DNA of 64,000 nt from contig JADJGV010000011.1 in the NCBI GenBank assembly GCA_016707895.1, positions 186,001 through 250,000 on the forward strand, given 5' to 3'. The position numbers and the translations under genes are program-made. The stretch is from Myxococcales bacterium (GTDB lineage Bacteria > Myxococcota_A > Polyangia > Haliangiales > Haliangiaceae). Shown piece by piece: positions 19,432 to 29,054 of this stretch. How positions within the stretch are numbered: the first letter of the stretch is position 1; each line of letters begins with the position of its first letter. The notes beneath the pieces were generated by a model. The model saw nothing but the letters and a program-made list of their open reading frames with translations, did no database searches and was not told the DNA's origin.

Positions 19432-20023
19432 CCACCGGCGGGCCGGCCAGCGGCGCGTCGAGCGGCGCGCCGGAGTCGGTGCCGAAGTCGACGACGCCGG
19501 CGGTGGGCGCGGCCGGCGCCGGCGGTGGGGTCAGCCGCACCAGCGCGCGGCTGTTGGCGGCGATCGTCAGCGGGTACTGAGCCTGGCCGTGGGGCGTGCG
19601 CGCGACGATCGTGTAGTCGCCGGCCGGCAGCTGCCACGCGCCGGGCGCGATCGGCACGTCGGCGAAGCGATCGATCGTCACGGTCACGCCGGCGGCGTCG
19701 CCGACCACGTCGATGTCGATCGTCGACCACGCGTCGCGCGCGGCCAGGCGCGCGATCGCGACGCGCGCCGCCTTCGCGGCGACGGCCCGCTCGGCGAGAT
19801 CGGCGCACGCGCCGATCAGCAAGCTGGCGTGGGCGGCCTGGCCGGCGCCGACCAGCGCGATCGCGGCGTCGCACTGGCGCAGGCGATCGCCGCTGGCGAC
19901 CGCCCCGGTGACGTCGATCGCCGCGACCTTGGGGCGCGCCTTCTTGCCACGACCGCGGGCGCCCCCGGCCGCGGCGGGAGCGGCGGCCAGCGCGATGCAT
20001 CCGACGACGAGCAGGGTGCGCAT
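19373..20023 (-). CDS. Exported PEGA-like protein
   Basis: 216 residues with a Sec signal peptide (MRTLLVVGCIALAAAPAAAGG) and a basic stretch after it (RGRGKKARPK). Residues 30-100 are helical and may be TPR-like. Residues about 105-165 resemble a PEGA beta-sandwich: GAWQLPAGDYTIVARTPHG, then YPLTIAANSRALVRL. The C-terminus overlaps the end of the YbaN-type gene by 59 bases. PEGA domains typically mediate surface interactions; no partner is evident. Not a lipoprotein, as no lipobox Cys follows the hydrophobic core in the right place. Confidence 0.72.
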   Translation of the reverse strand: MRTLLVVGCIALAAAPAAAGGARGRGKKARPKVAAIDVTGAVASGDRLRQCDAAIALVGAGQAAHASLLIGACADLAERAVAAKAARVAIARLAARDAWSTIDIDVVGDAAGVTVTIDRFADVPIAPGAWQLPAGDYTIVARTPHGQAQYPLTIAANSRALVRLTPPPAPAAPTAGVVDFGTDSGAPLDAPLAGPPVVKHGSILPARFRAGLRSRP

Positions 20024-20094
20024 TGTGAGAGCCGAGACACCCGCGCCGGCGGCGGGTTGCGTTCAGCATGCCACGCCGGCAGCGCGGCGCCCGG

Positions 20095-20736
20095 CTAGTT
20101 CGCCGGGTCGGCGGCCAGGGTCAACGCCAGATCGCGCAGCTCGACCAGCCCGGCCCAGGCCCACACCGGACCGTCGGCGCGCAGCTCGAGCGCCGCGGTG
20201 ACGCGGGCCGCGTCGCCGCCGACGCTGAGCGCGAGCGGCAGCCCGCGCAGCGTCACTGGTCCGAGGGGCGTCACCCGGCCCTGGGTCTCGAGCGACCACA
20301 CCAGCCGCAGCGTGGCGGTGACCGTCGCGCGGCCGGCGTCGGGGCCGTCCCAGGTGGCGCGGGCCGGCGCGGCATCGGCGAGCTCGAGCGCCAGGTCGGT
20401 CAGCTGAGCCGGCTCGCCGAACACGGCGTCGGGCAACCCGATGGGCGCCAGCGCGACGCGCAGCTCGTCGACGCGCAGCGCGCCGTCGCGATCGGCCGAC
20501 AGCGCGAGGTCGCCGCCGTCGACGGCGATGGTCAGCGCGCCTGCTTCCCAGTGGCCGCGCCACTGCCGCGCGGTGACCGTGCCGGCGCTGGGGTCGGGCG
20601 CGACGGCCAGGCCGACGCCGCCGGCCATGAGCTGATCGCGCACCGTCGCCGGCGCGTCGGGCGGCGGCGGCCCCAACGGCTCCGAGGTACACGCCACCAC
20701 GCCACACAACACGATGAAGGACAGGAACGCACGCAT
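20095..20736 (-). CDS. Lipoprotein, LEA/AsmA-like beta protein
   Basis: 213 residues from ATG 20736 (an upstream in-frame start would place the promoter inside the gene). The leader MRAFLSFIVLCGVVACTS has a clear lipobox at Cys16. The rest is beta-rich with alternating strands and conserved-looking glycines (GHWEAGALTIAVDGGDLALS, VTLRGLPLALSVGGD), reminiscent of periplasmic lipid-transfer or LEA-type domains; that similarity is only an impression. An unusually AT-rich segment with a strong sigma-70-type promoter precedes it. No neighbouring partner. Function unknown. Confidence 0.72.
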   Translation of the reverse strand: MRAFLSFIVLCGVVACTSEPLGPPPPDAPATVRDQLMAGGVGLAVAPDPSAGTVTARQWRGHWEAGALTIAVDGGDLALSADRDGALRVDELRVALAPIGLPDAVFGEPAQLTDLALELADAAPARATWDGPDAGRATVTATLRLVWSLETQGRVTPLGPVTLRGLPLALSVGGDAARVTAALELRADGPVWAWAGLVELRDLALTLAADPAN

Positions 20737-20770
20737 GATGACGCGATGCGCAGCAAGCAATGGACCAATG

Positions 20771-20800
20771 ATTGTACCAATAAGAAGCAAATGGTATCAG
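20771..20800 (-). promoter_or_regulatory. AT-rich sigma-70-type promoter
   Basis: On the minus strand, TACAAT (20776-20771) with a TTATTGG context just upstream is near-consensus for a -10 box. CTGATA, 18 bp further upstream (20800-20795), is an acceptable -35. Around 20755-20805 the DNA is far less GC-rich than anywhere else in the window. Predicted leader about 28 bases to the ATG at 20736. Confidence 0.6.
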
Positions 20801-20882
20801 CCTGTTGCGCGAGACGCAGTGTGACATTGTGGCGCGATCGCGCCTCGGCTGGCCACCCATGACGGCCGCGCCGACGCCGCGG

Positions 20883-23800
20883 CTAGCGGAGGGTCGCGCG
20901 GGTGGCCGCAGCGATCGCCGCGCGCAGGTCGATGAGCGACCTCACCACCGCGGCGCGCACCACGACCTGGGCGCCGCGTGCGCTGATGACCCGCGGCGGA
21001 TCGCCGGGCGCCGGCATGGGCACCACCGCCTCCTCCGGCAGCAACGTCCACGCGCGCGTCGCGTATGGCGGCGCGAGGTCGACGTGCTCACCGTGGTGGT
21101 CGCGCCACGCGACGTCGACCGTGCCGGCGCGGCGATCGATCGTCAGGCTGCGCACCGCGCCGCGCCGCGCGGTGAGCGTGCGGACGCTGGCGGGATCGAT
21201 CGCGTCGCCGCGTCGCTGCCAGGCGCGCACCGCGCCGTCGTCGCCGGCGGCGATCACCGCCGCGCCGTCGGGCGCGAACGCGACCGCGCGGGTGTCGTCG
21301 GGCAGCGGCCCCACCTCGGCCGGCGGCGCGGCGGGCGTCGCCACCCGCCACACCCGCAGCGCGCGATCCTGGCCGCCCGACACCAGCAGCGCGCCGTCGG
21401 GCGCGAACGCCAACGCGTCGGTGCCGCCGGGGTGCCCCGGCCACGTCGCCAGTGGCGCGCCGTCGCCGGCGAACAGCGCGATCGGCCCGTCGGCGGTGGC
21501 CGCCGCGACCCGCGCGCCGTCGCGATCGATCGCGATCGCGGTGATCGCGCTGGCCAGCTCGCGCCGCGGGCCGGGCCACCACGTCAGCGCGCCGTCGGTG
21601 CCGCCGACCACGACGGCGCCGGTGGCGAGCGCGCCGATCGCGGTGGCGCGACCGGCGATGCGCCCGAGGGCCGCGCCGCTGCCACCGCGCAGCGACCACG
21701 CCCACACCTCGCCGGCCGCGTCGACCGCGGCGACGCGCTGGCCGTCGGCGCCGAGCGCGAGCTGATCGATCGCGGTCGCCGGGCCGGCCAGCACGGTCAC
21801 GGGCACCGCGGCCAGCTTCCACTGCCGCACCTCGCCGCCGCCGTCGCCCGACCACAGCGCCGCGCCGGCGCGGTCGAAGGTCAGCACCCGCACCCGCTGG
21901 CGGTGGCCGCGCAGCCACAGGTGGCGCCCGGTCGCGAGGTCCCAGCTCTGGATCTCGCCGTCCTCGCCGGCGGTCGCGAACCGCAGCCCGTCGGCGGCGA
22001 TCGCGACCGCGCGCACCTGCTGGCGGTGCGGCGTCAGCGCGGTCACCTCGTCGCCGGTCACCAGCAGCGCCCGCCCGTCGATGCCGCCCAGCACCGTGCG
22101 GCCGCCGTCGGCGGCGATCGCCGCGGTCTTGAGCGACACGCCGGTCGCGATCACCGGCGCCGCGACCAGCCGACCATCGACCAGCTGCCAGCGGTGCACC
22201 GCGCCGTCCTCGCTCACGGCGACGACGCGATCGTCGCGGGTCCACACCGCCGACACCTGGCCGCCGCCGGTCGCGGCGGTGATCGCCGGCCCCGGCGCGG
22301 TCAGCGACCAGCGCCAGACGTGGCCGTCGTTGTCGCCGGCGATCACCGCGTCGGTCGAGGCGGCCAGCGACTCGAGGCCGACCGCCGGGCCGATCAGCGT
22401 GCGCGCGGCGCCGCCGCCGCGCGGCCACGCCCAGACGCCGCCGCGATCGTCGCCGACCACCAGCCACGCGCCGTCGGGGGTCCAGGTCGCGACCTGGACG
22501 TCGCCGGCCAGCGTCGCGGACGCGCGCAGCGCGCCGTCGGGATCGACCACCCGCACGACGCCGGCGTCGCCGCCGATCGCGATCAGCGCGCCGTCGGGCG
22601 ACGGCCGCGCGACGTGGACCCGCCCGGCCAGCTGGATCAGCTCGATCGGCGCGCCGCCGCCGGCGGGCCAGCGGCGGGCGCGGCCGTCGTAGCCGCCGGT
22701 GACGTAGCCGTCGGCGGTGGCCTCGACCCAGCGCAGCTCGTCGTCGCCGGCCCGGGTCACGATCGCCGCGACGCCGCTGCCCAGCGCCACGTCGACCAGG
22801 TCCCACGCCCGCCCCGGATCGACGCCGCGATCGCCGAGGGTCGCCAGCCAGGTCAGCGCCTCGGTGGGATCGCGGGCCAGCACCGCGGCGGCGCGATCGA
22901 GCACCAGCTGGTTGGTGCGCTCCTCGAGCTGATCGCGGGCCTCGACCGCCCACGCGCGCGATCGCTCGGCGCTGGCCCGGGCCTGCTCGGCGCTGCGCCG
23001 CGCGGCGCGGGCGTCGACCCACAGCACCGTCACGACCGTCGCGAACGCCACGCCGGCCACGACCGCGCCGACGATCGCCAGCGCCACGCCGGGGCGGCGC
23101 CGCGCGAACCGCCGGGTCTGCTCGAGCAGGCCGGGGGCGCGCACCGAGATCGTCGCGCCGGCCAGGAACGCGCGCACGTCGTCGGCCAGCGCCGCGGCCG
23201 ACTGGTAGCGGTGCGACGGGTCCTTGGCCAGCGCGTGCTCGGCGATCGCCTGCAGGTCGCCCCGCAGCGCCGGGTCGCGCTTGGCCAGCGGCCGCGGCGG
23301 ATCGTGGCAGATCGCGCGCGCCACGTCGGGCAGCGCCTTGCCGCGCACGTCGTAGGGCAGCTCGTCGACCAGCACCTCGTAGAGGATCACGCCCAGCGTG
23401 TAGACGTCGGAGCGCGCGTCGACCTCGTCGGGGCGCAGCCGCGCCTGCTCGGGGCTCATGTACAGCGGCGTGCCGATCAGCTCGCCGGCCTGGGTGGCGC
23501 CGCTCGACGCCGCGTCGCCGACCGCGACCCGGGCGATGCCGAAGTCGAGCACCGCGACCCGCCCGTCGGGCCGCACCATCACGTTGGACGGCTTGAGGTC
23601 GCGGTGGATCACGCCCTTCAGGTGGGCGTGGTGGACGGCGTCGCAGATCTGGCCGAACAGCGCGACCCGCGCGGCGATCGTGCGCGGCGCCTGGCGCAGG
23701 TAGGTGTCGAGCGTGACGCCGTCGACCCGCTCCATCACGAAGTACGGGTGGCCATCGGCGACGCCGGCCTCGAGCACCTTGGCCAGCCCCGGGTGATCGA

Positions 23801-24356
23801 GCCGCGCCATGATCTCGGCCTCGGCCCAGAACCGCGCGGTGGCCGACGCCGAGGTCGCGTGCAGCACCTTGATCGCCACCGGCCGCCGCGGCGCCTGCTG
23901 CTCGCCGGCCCACACCGTGCCCATGCCGCCGCGCCCCAGCACCTGCAGGAAGCGGAAGCCGTCGAGCGGCGGCGGCACGTCCTCGGGGCGGGGCCGACCG
24001 ATCACCGACACTGGCGTGGCGTCGCCGCCGGTGACGGTCTCGCCGTCGGTGTCGATCGGCGCGGCGGCGGCCACCGTGGCCGCCTCGACCGCGGCCCGCT
24101 GCGCCGCCGGGCTGGCCGCCGCCGTGACCAGCGGCGCCAGCGCCGTCGACTCCGACGCCGAGCGCACCCCGACCGCGAGCAGCGCCGCCAGCTCCGCGGC
24201 CAGCCGCGGGTCGTCGCGATCGACCTCGGCGACCAGCGCCGCGCGCTCGGCCGGCGTGCGCGCCATGGCCTCGGCGAACAGCGCCGGCAAGCGCGACGCG
24301 GGCCCGGCCCCGGCGGCCGCCGTCGCGTCGCGACCATCCGGCGGGGTCGCGGCCAT
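20883..24356 (-). CDS. Transmembrane Ser/Thr kinase with WD40 propeller
   Basis: 1157 residues. Residues 25-65 form the helical pre-kinase segment common in PknB-like kinases (LPALFAEAMARTPAERAAL). Kinase 134-400: GRGGMG loop, Lys163, HRD 251-253, DFG 271-273, SPEQA. One transmembrane helix (about 423-447) leads to a short coiled coil and then a long array of WD40 repeats (about 540-1090) with tryptophan signatures such as GEIQSWDLATG, RALRVWRVATP and GAVRAWQRRGD. A cytosolic kinase with an exported sensor propeller is the usual reading. CATGAT six bases before the ATG fits a leaderless start. Substrates unknown; it is divergent from the HEAT-repeat gene. Confidence 0.93.
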   Translation of the reverse strand: MAATPPDGRDATAAAGAGPASRLPALFAEAMARTPAERAALVAEVDRDDPRLAAELAALLAVGVRSASESTALAPLVTAAASPAAQRAAVEAATVAAAAPIDTDGETVTGGDATPVSVIGRPRPEDVPPPLDGFRFLQVLGRGGMGTVWAGEQQAPRRPVAIKVLHATSASATARFWAEAEIMARLDHPGLAKVLEAGVADGHPYFVMERVDGVTLDTYLRQAPRTIAARVALFGQICDAVHHAHLKGVIHRDLKPSNVMVRPDGRVAVLDFGIARVAVGDAASSGATQAGELIGTPLYMSPEQARLRPDEVDARSDVYTLGVILYEVLVDELPYDVRGKALPDVARAICHDPPRPLAKRDPALRGDLQAIAEHALAKDPSHRYQSAAALADDVRAFLAGATISVRAPGLLEQTRRFARRRPGVALAIVGAVVAGVAFATVVTVLWVDARAARRSAEQARASAERSRAWAVEARDQLEERTNQLVLDRAAAVLARDPTEALTWLATLGDRGVDPGRAWDLVDVALGSGVAAIVTRAGDDELRWVEATADGYVTGGYDGRARRWPAGGGAPIELIQLAGRVHVARPSPDGALIAIGGDAGVVRVVDPDGALRASATLAGDVQVATWTPDGAWLVVGDDRGGVWAWPRGGGAARTLIGPAVGLESLAASTDAVIAGDNDGHVWRWSLTAPGPAITAATGGGQVSAVWTRDDRVVAVSEDGAVHRWQLVDGRLVAAPVIATGVSLKTAAIAADGGRTVLGGIDGRALLVTGDEVTALTPHRQQVRAVAIAADGLRFATAGEDGEIQSWDLATGRHLWLRGHRQRVRVLTFDRAGAALWSGDGGGEVRQWKLAAVPVTVLAGPATAIDQLALGADGQRVAAVDAAGEVWAWSLRGGSGAALGRIAGRATAIGALATGAVVVGGTDGALTWWPGPRRELASAITAIAIDRDGARVAAATADGPIALFAGDGAPLATWPGHPGGTDALAFAPDGALLVSGGQDRALRVWRVATPAAPPAEVGPLPDDTRAVAFAPDGAAVIAAGDDGAVRAWQRRGDAIDPASVRTLTARRGAVRSLTIDRRAGTVDVAWRDHHGEHVDLAPPYATRAWTLLPEEAVVPMPAPGDPPRVISARGAQVVVRAAVVRSLIDLRAAIAAATRATLR

Positions 24357-24484
24357 GGCGCGATCATGCGCGAGGCGCGCGCGGCCGTAAAGGCGCCCCG
24401 GCGGGTGCGGCGACGGCCGTCGCCACGCGGTGCCGCTGGTTGCCGGACGCGCGGCCGGCCGGTGGTCTACAGTCTCCCGACGCC

Positions 24485-27124
24485 ATGGCGAACCTGGATG
24501 CTGTCGACGATCGTCCCCTGACGTACGAGGAGCAGGTCGCGCGCAAGGGCGCGCTGGTCGCCGACGACCTGATCCTCGGGCTGCGCGACGGCCGCGCGGT
24601 GGTCCGCGCCAACGCCGCGCTGGGCCTGGCCGCGCTCGGCCACACCGGCGCCGATCTGGTGCCGTTCCTGCGCGACAGCCACCCGGTGGCGGCGCGCGCC
24701 GCCGCCGAGGCGATCGGCCACCTGGGCAAGGCCCAGCGCGCTCACCTGGTCGCGATCGCCGCCGCGCTCGACGGCGCCCGGCCCGAGGTGTTCGAGCAGA
24801 TCGTCGCGATGCTGGCCACGCTGGTCGGCCACGCCGACGGCGAACTGCTGGCGGTGCTCGACACCACCGACGCGATCGCCGCCCGCGCGGTGATCGAGGC
24901 CTGCGCGCGGGTGGGGGTGCGCGGGCTGCACCTGTTGCAGGCGGCGACCACCGACGACCGCGCCCGGGTGCGGTTCAACGCGGTGCGCGGCGTCGGCCAG
25001 CTCGCGGATCTCGAGCCGGTCACGTCGATCGAGGCGATGCGCGCGGTCGCGTATGGCGACAGCGTCTCCGACGTGCGCGCCGCGGCGCTGGCGGCGATCG
25101 CCAGCTACGTCGCGCGGGCCCGCAGCGACGCGGCGGCGCGGCGCAAGGCCGGCCAGCCGGTGCCGCCCGCGGTGCCGGAGCTCACCGCGCGCGCGCTCAC
25201 GACCGACGAGCTGCGCAAGGCCGCGGCGCTGGCGCCGCTCGACGAGCTGCTGCTGGCGCTGATCGACGCGCGGGTCGAGGTCCGGCTCAACGCCGTGCGC
25301 GTGCTGGCGCTGCAAGGCCCGGCCGCCGGGCCCGCCGCGGCGCCGCTCGGGGTCGCCACCCGCGACGCCGACGCGACGGTGCGCGCCGAGGCGGTGCGGG
25401 CGATCGGCGCGCTGGGCGAGGCCGGCGTGCTGGCCGCGCCGGCGCTGGTGCGCGCGCTGGGCGACGACGACGACGCGGTGGTCGCCGCGGCCGAGGCCGC
25501 GCTGACCGCCCACGGGCCCGCCGCGACCGCGGCGCTGCTCGACGGGCTGAGCGTCGCGCGCGAGCCGCACGGCGCGCGGGTCGCGGCGCGGCTGGGCGCG
25601 CTCACCGACGGGGCGGCGCTGTTGCGCGACGCGCTGGCGAGCACGTCGGTCGACGTCCGGGTCAACGCCGCGATCGGGCTCGGCGCGCTGGGCGCCGCCC
25701 GCGCCGCGGCGGCCGTGCCGGCGCTGTTCGCCGCGACCCGCGGCGGCAACGCCCGAGTGCGGGCCGCGATCGGCCGCGCGGTCGAGCAGCTGGCGCCGCG
25801 GCCCGATCGCTCGCCGCCGCCGCTGGCGATCGACGGCTTCGACGCGCGGGTGCTGACCGAGGCCGAGCTGGCCAAGCACCAGGCCGCGATCGCCGCGGTC
25901 GGGATCGCGGGGCTGGTGCCGCGCCTGGGCGACGCCGCGGTCGAAGTGCGCGCCAACACCGCGCTGGCGTGCGGGGTGCTGGGCGACGCCGCCGGCGTGC
26001 GCGACGCGCTGGCGATCTGCCTGCGCGACGACGCCCCCGAGGTCCGGCTGGGCGCCGCGCGCGCGCTGGCCCGCCTGGGCGACGCCGCGATCGCTGCGTG
26101 CGCCGAGCCGCTGGTGCGGGCGCTCGGCCACGCCGACGCGCCGCTGGCCGCGCAGCTGACGACGATGCTGCGCGCCGCGGCGCAGCCGGCGATCGCCGCG
26201 GCGCTGGCCCGCGGCCTCGACACCGACGACGATCACCGCGCGCGGCAGCTGCTGGAGCTGATCGCCGCGCGGCCCGACGCGCCCGACGTGCTCGGCGCCG
26301 CGTTCGCCAACCCCGGCGCCCAGGCCCACGCCGCCCGTGGCTTCGTCGCGCTGGGCCAGGCGGGGCTCGGCGACGGCCGGGCGGTGCTCGAGCGCGCGCG
26401 CACCGACAGCGCGGCCCGGGTGCGCGAGCTGGCGCGCGCGACGCTGGTGGCGATCGACGGCGTGCCGGCGGCGCCCGCGGCGCCCCCCGTGCCCGGCTTC
26501 GAGGCCGACGTCCTCGAGCACCGCGCGTTCGCCAAGCTCCACGTCGAGGCGGCCGCGCTCTTGCCGTTCGTCGCCGACGCGCGCCCGGTGGTGCGCGCCA
26601 ACGCCGCCACCGGCCTCGGCTCGCTCGGCGCCGGCGCCGCGCCACACGCGCTGACCGTCGCGGCGCTGCTCCGCGACGACGACGATCGGGTGCGGGTCGC
26701 GGCGGCCCGCGCGCTCGATCTGATCGGCGACGACGCGGTGCTCGCGACCGCGCCGGCGCTGGTCGCCGCGCTCGGCGGCAGCCCGGCGGTCGCCGCCGCC
26801 TGCCACGCCGCGCTGGCCGCGCGCGGCGGTCGGGTCGAGGCGGCGCTGCTGGCCGGCCTCGAGACCGCCGACGAGGCCCACGGCCTGCGCGTCGCCGACC
26901 TGATCTGCGCGCTGCCCAACGCCCGCGCGCTGCTGTTCGCCGCGTTCGACGGCCCGGCGCAGAACGTCCAGATCAACGCCGGCTTCGGCATCGCCAAGCT
27001 CGGCGCCAAGGTCGCCGGCCCCGAGGGCCACCAGCGCCTGCTGAGCTGCCTGCCGGGCCCGCCCACCCGCCGCCGCCACGCCATCCTCAAGGCGCTGGCG
27101 ATGCTCGAGCGCCCGGGTCGGTGA
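24485..27124 (+). CDS. HEAT-repeat protein
   Basis: 879 residues made of about 25 HEAT-like helical pairs, recognisable by recurring units such as GRAVVRANAALGLAALG, DDRVRVAAARALDLIGDDA and PVVRANAATGLGSLG. Such solenoids are protein-binding scaffolds. No signal peptide or catalytic domain. Two breaks near residues 445 and 670 (sequence around DGFDARVLTEAELAKH and PGFEADVLEHRAFAKL) look like an internal duplication of a start module with about 225-residue spacing. TACAGT lies 11 bases before the ATG. It is divergent from the WD40 kinase, sharing a 128-bp promoter region, so a functional link between the two is plausible but unproven. Confidence 0.85.
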   Translation: MANLDAVDDRPLTYEEQVARKGALVADDLILGLRDGRAVVRANAALGLAALGHTGADLVPFLRDSHPVAARAAAEAIGHLGKAQRAHLVAIAAALDGARPEVFEQIVAMLATLVGHADGELLAVLDTTDAIAARAVIEACARVGVRGLHLLQAATTDDRARVRFNAVRGVGQLADLEPVTSIEAMRAVAYGDSVSDVRAAALAAIASYVARARSDAAARRKAGQPVPPAVPELTARALTTDELRKAAALAPLDELLLALIDARVEVRLNAVRVLALQGPAAGPAAAPLGVATRDADATVRAEAVRAIGALGEAGVLAAPALVRALGDDDDAVVAAAEAALTAHGPAATAALLDGLSVAREPHGARVAARLGALTDGAALLRDALASTSVDVRVNAAIGLGALGAARAAAAVPALFAATRGGNARVRAAIGRAVEQLAPRPDRSPPPLAIDGFDARVLTEAELAKHQAAIAAVGIAGLVPRLGDAAVEVRANTALACGVLGDAAGVRDALAICLRDDAPEVRLGAARALARLGDAAIAACAEPLVRALGHADAPLAAQLTTMLRAAAQPAIAAALARGLDTDDDHRARQLLELIAARPDAPDVLGAAFANPGAQAHAARGFVALGQAGLGDGRAVLERARTDSAARVRELARATLVAIDGVPAAPAAPPVPGFEADVLEHRAFAKLHVEAAALLPFVADARPVVRANAATGLGSLGAGAAPHALTVAALLRDDDDRVRVAAARALDLIGDDAVLATAPALVAALGGSPAVAAACHAALAARGGRVEAALLAGLETADEAHGLRVADLICALPNARALLFAAFDGPAQNVQINAGFGIAKLGAKVAGPEGHQRLLSCLPGPPTRRRHAILKALAMLERPGR

Positions 27125-27201
27125 GCGGTCGAGCGGCGCTGGTCGGCGCATGAACGCGGCCCGGGCGGATCGCCCGTGCGCCTTGGGTGTAGGATGCGGG
27201 C

Positions 27202-28685
<1,484 letters not shown>

Positions 28686-28689
<4 letters not shown>

Positions 28690-29042
28690 CCGAGCCCGTG
28701 GTCTACATCGACGACGAGCCGCTGCTGTGTCGCGCGACCGAGGCGATCCTCGGCCGCAGCGGGATCGCGGTCGCGACGTTCACCGATCCGCTCGCCGGGC
28801 TGGCGTACGTCGAGGCCCACCCGGTGGCGGTGGTGCTGTGCGACTACCGGATGCCGCGGATGAACGCCCTCGAGCTGCTGCAACAGCTGGCCCGCGCGGT
28901 CCCGTTCTACATCGTCTCGGGCGAGCTCGACGTCGCGCGGCTGGCCGCCGGCAACCCGCGGGTCACCGGCGTCCTGACCAAGCCGTTCCCCGCCGAGGAG
29001 ATGCTCGAGCTGGTCCGCGCGCACCTGCCGACCGCGGGCTGA
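28686..29042 (+). CDS. Single-domain response regulator
   Basis: 118 residues containing only a receiver domain. Acidic pocket Asp9/Asp10, phosphoacceptor Asp53 in VLCDYRMP, Ser78 at the Thr/Ser switch position and Lys99 in the TKPF motif are all present. It has no output domain, so it must act by protein-protein contact, for example on another kinase or motor. The ATG overlaps the TGA of the histidine kinase (ATGA), indicating coupled translation and a cognate pair. It converges on the 3' end of the MoxR-bpX operon with a 12-base gap. Confidence 0.93.
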
Positions 29043-29054
29043 TCGCCGCCGCGC

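Noticed and set aside
20805..24521. 1238-residue open frame antisense to the WD40 kinase
   Set aside because: It mirrors the kinase codons, has His/Arg/Gln-rich shadow composition and no domain; the kinase on the other strand has intact motifs.
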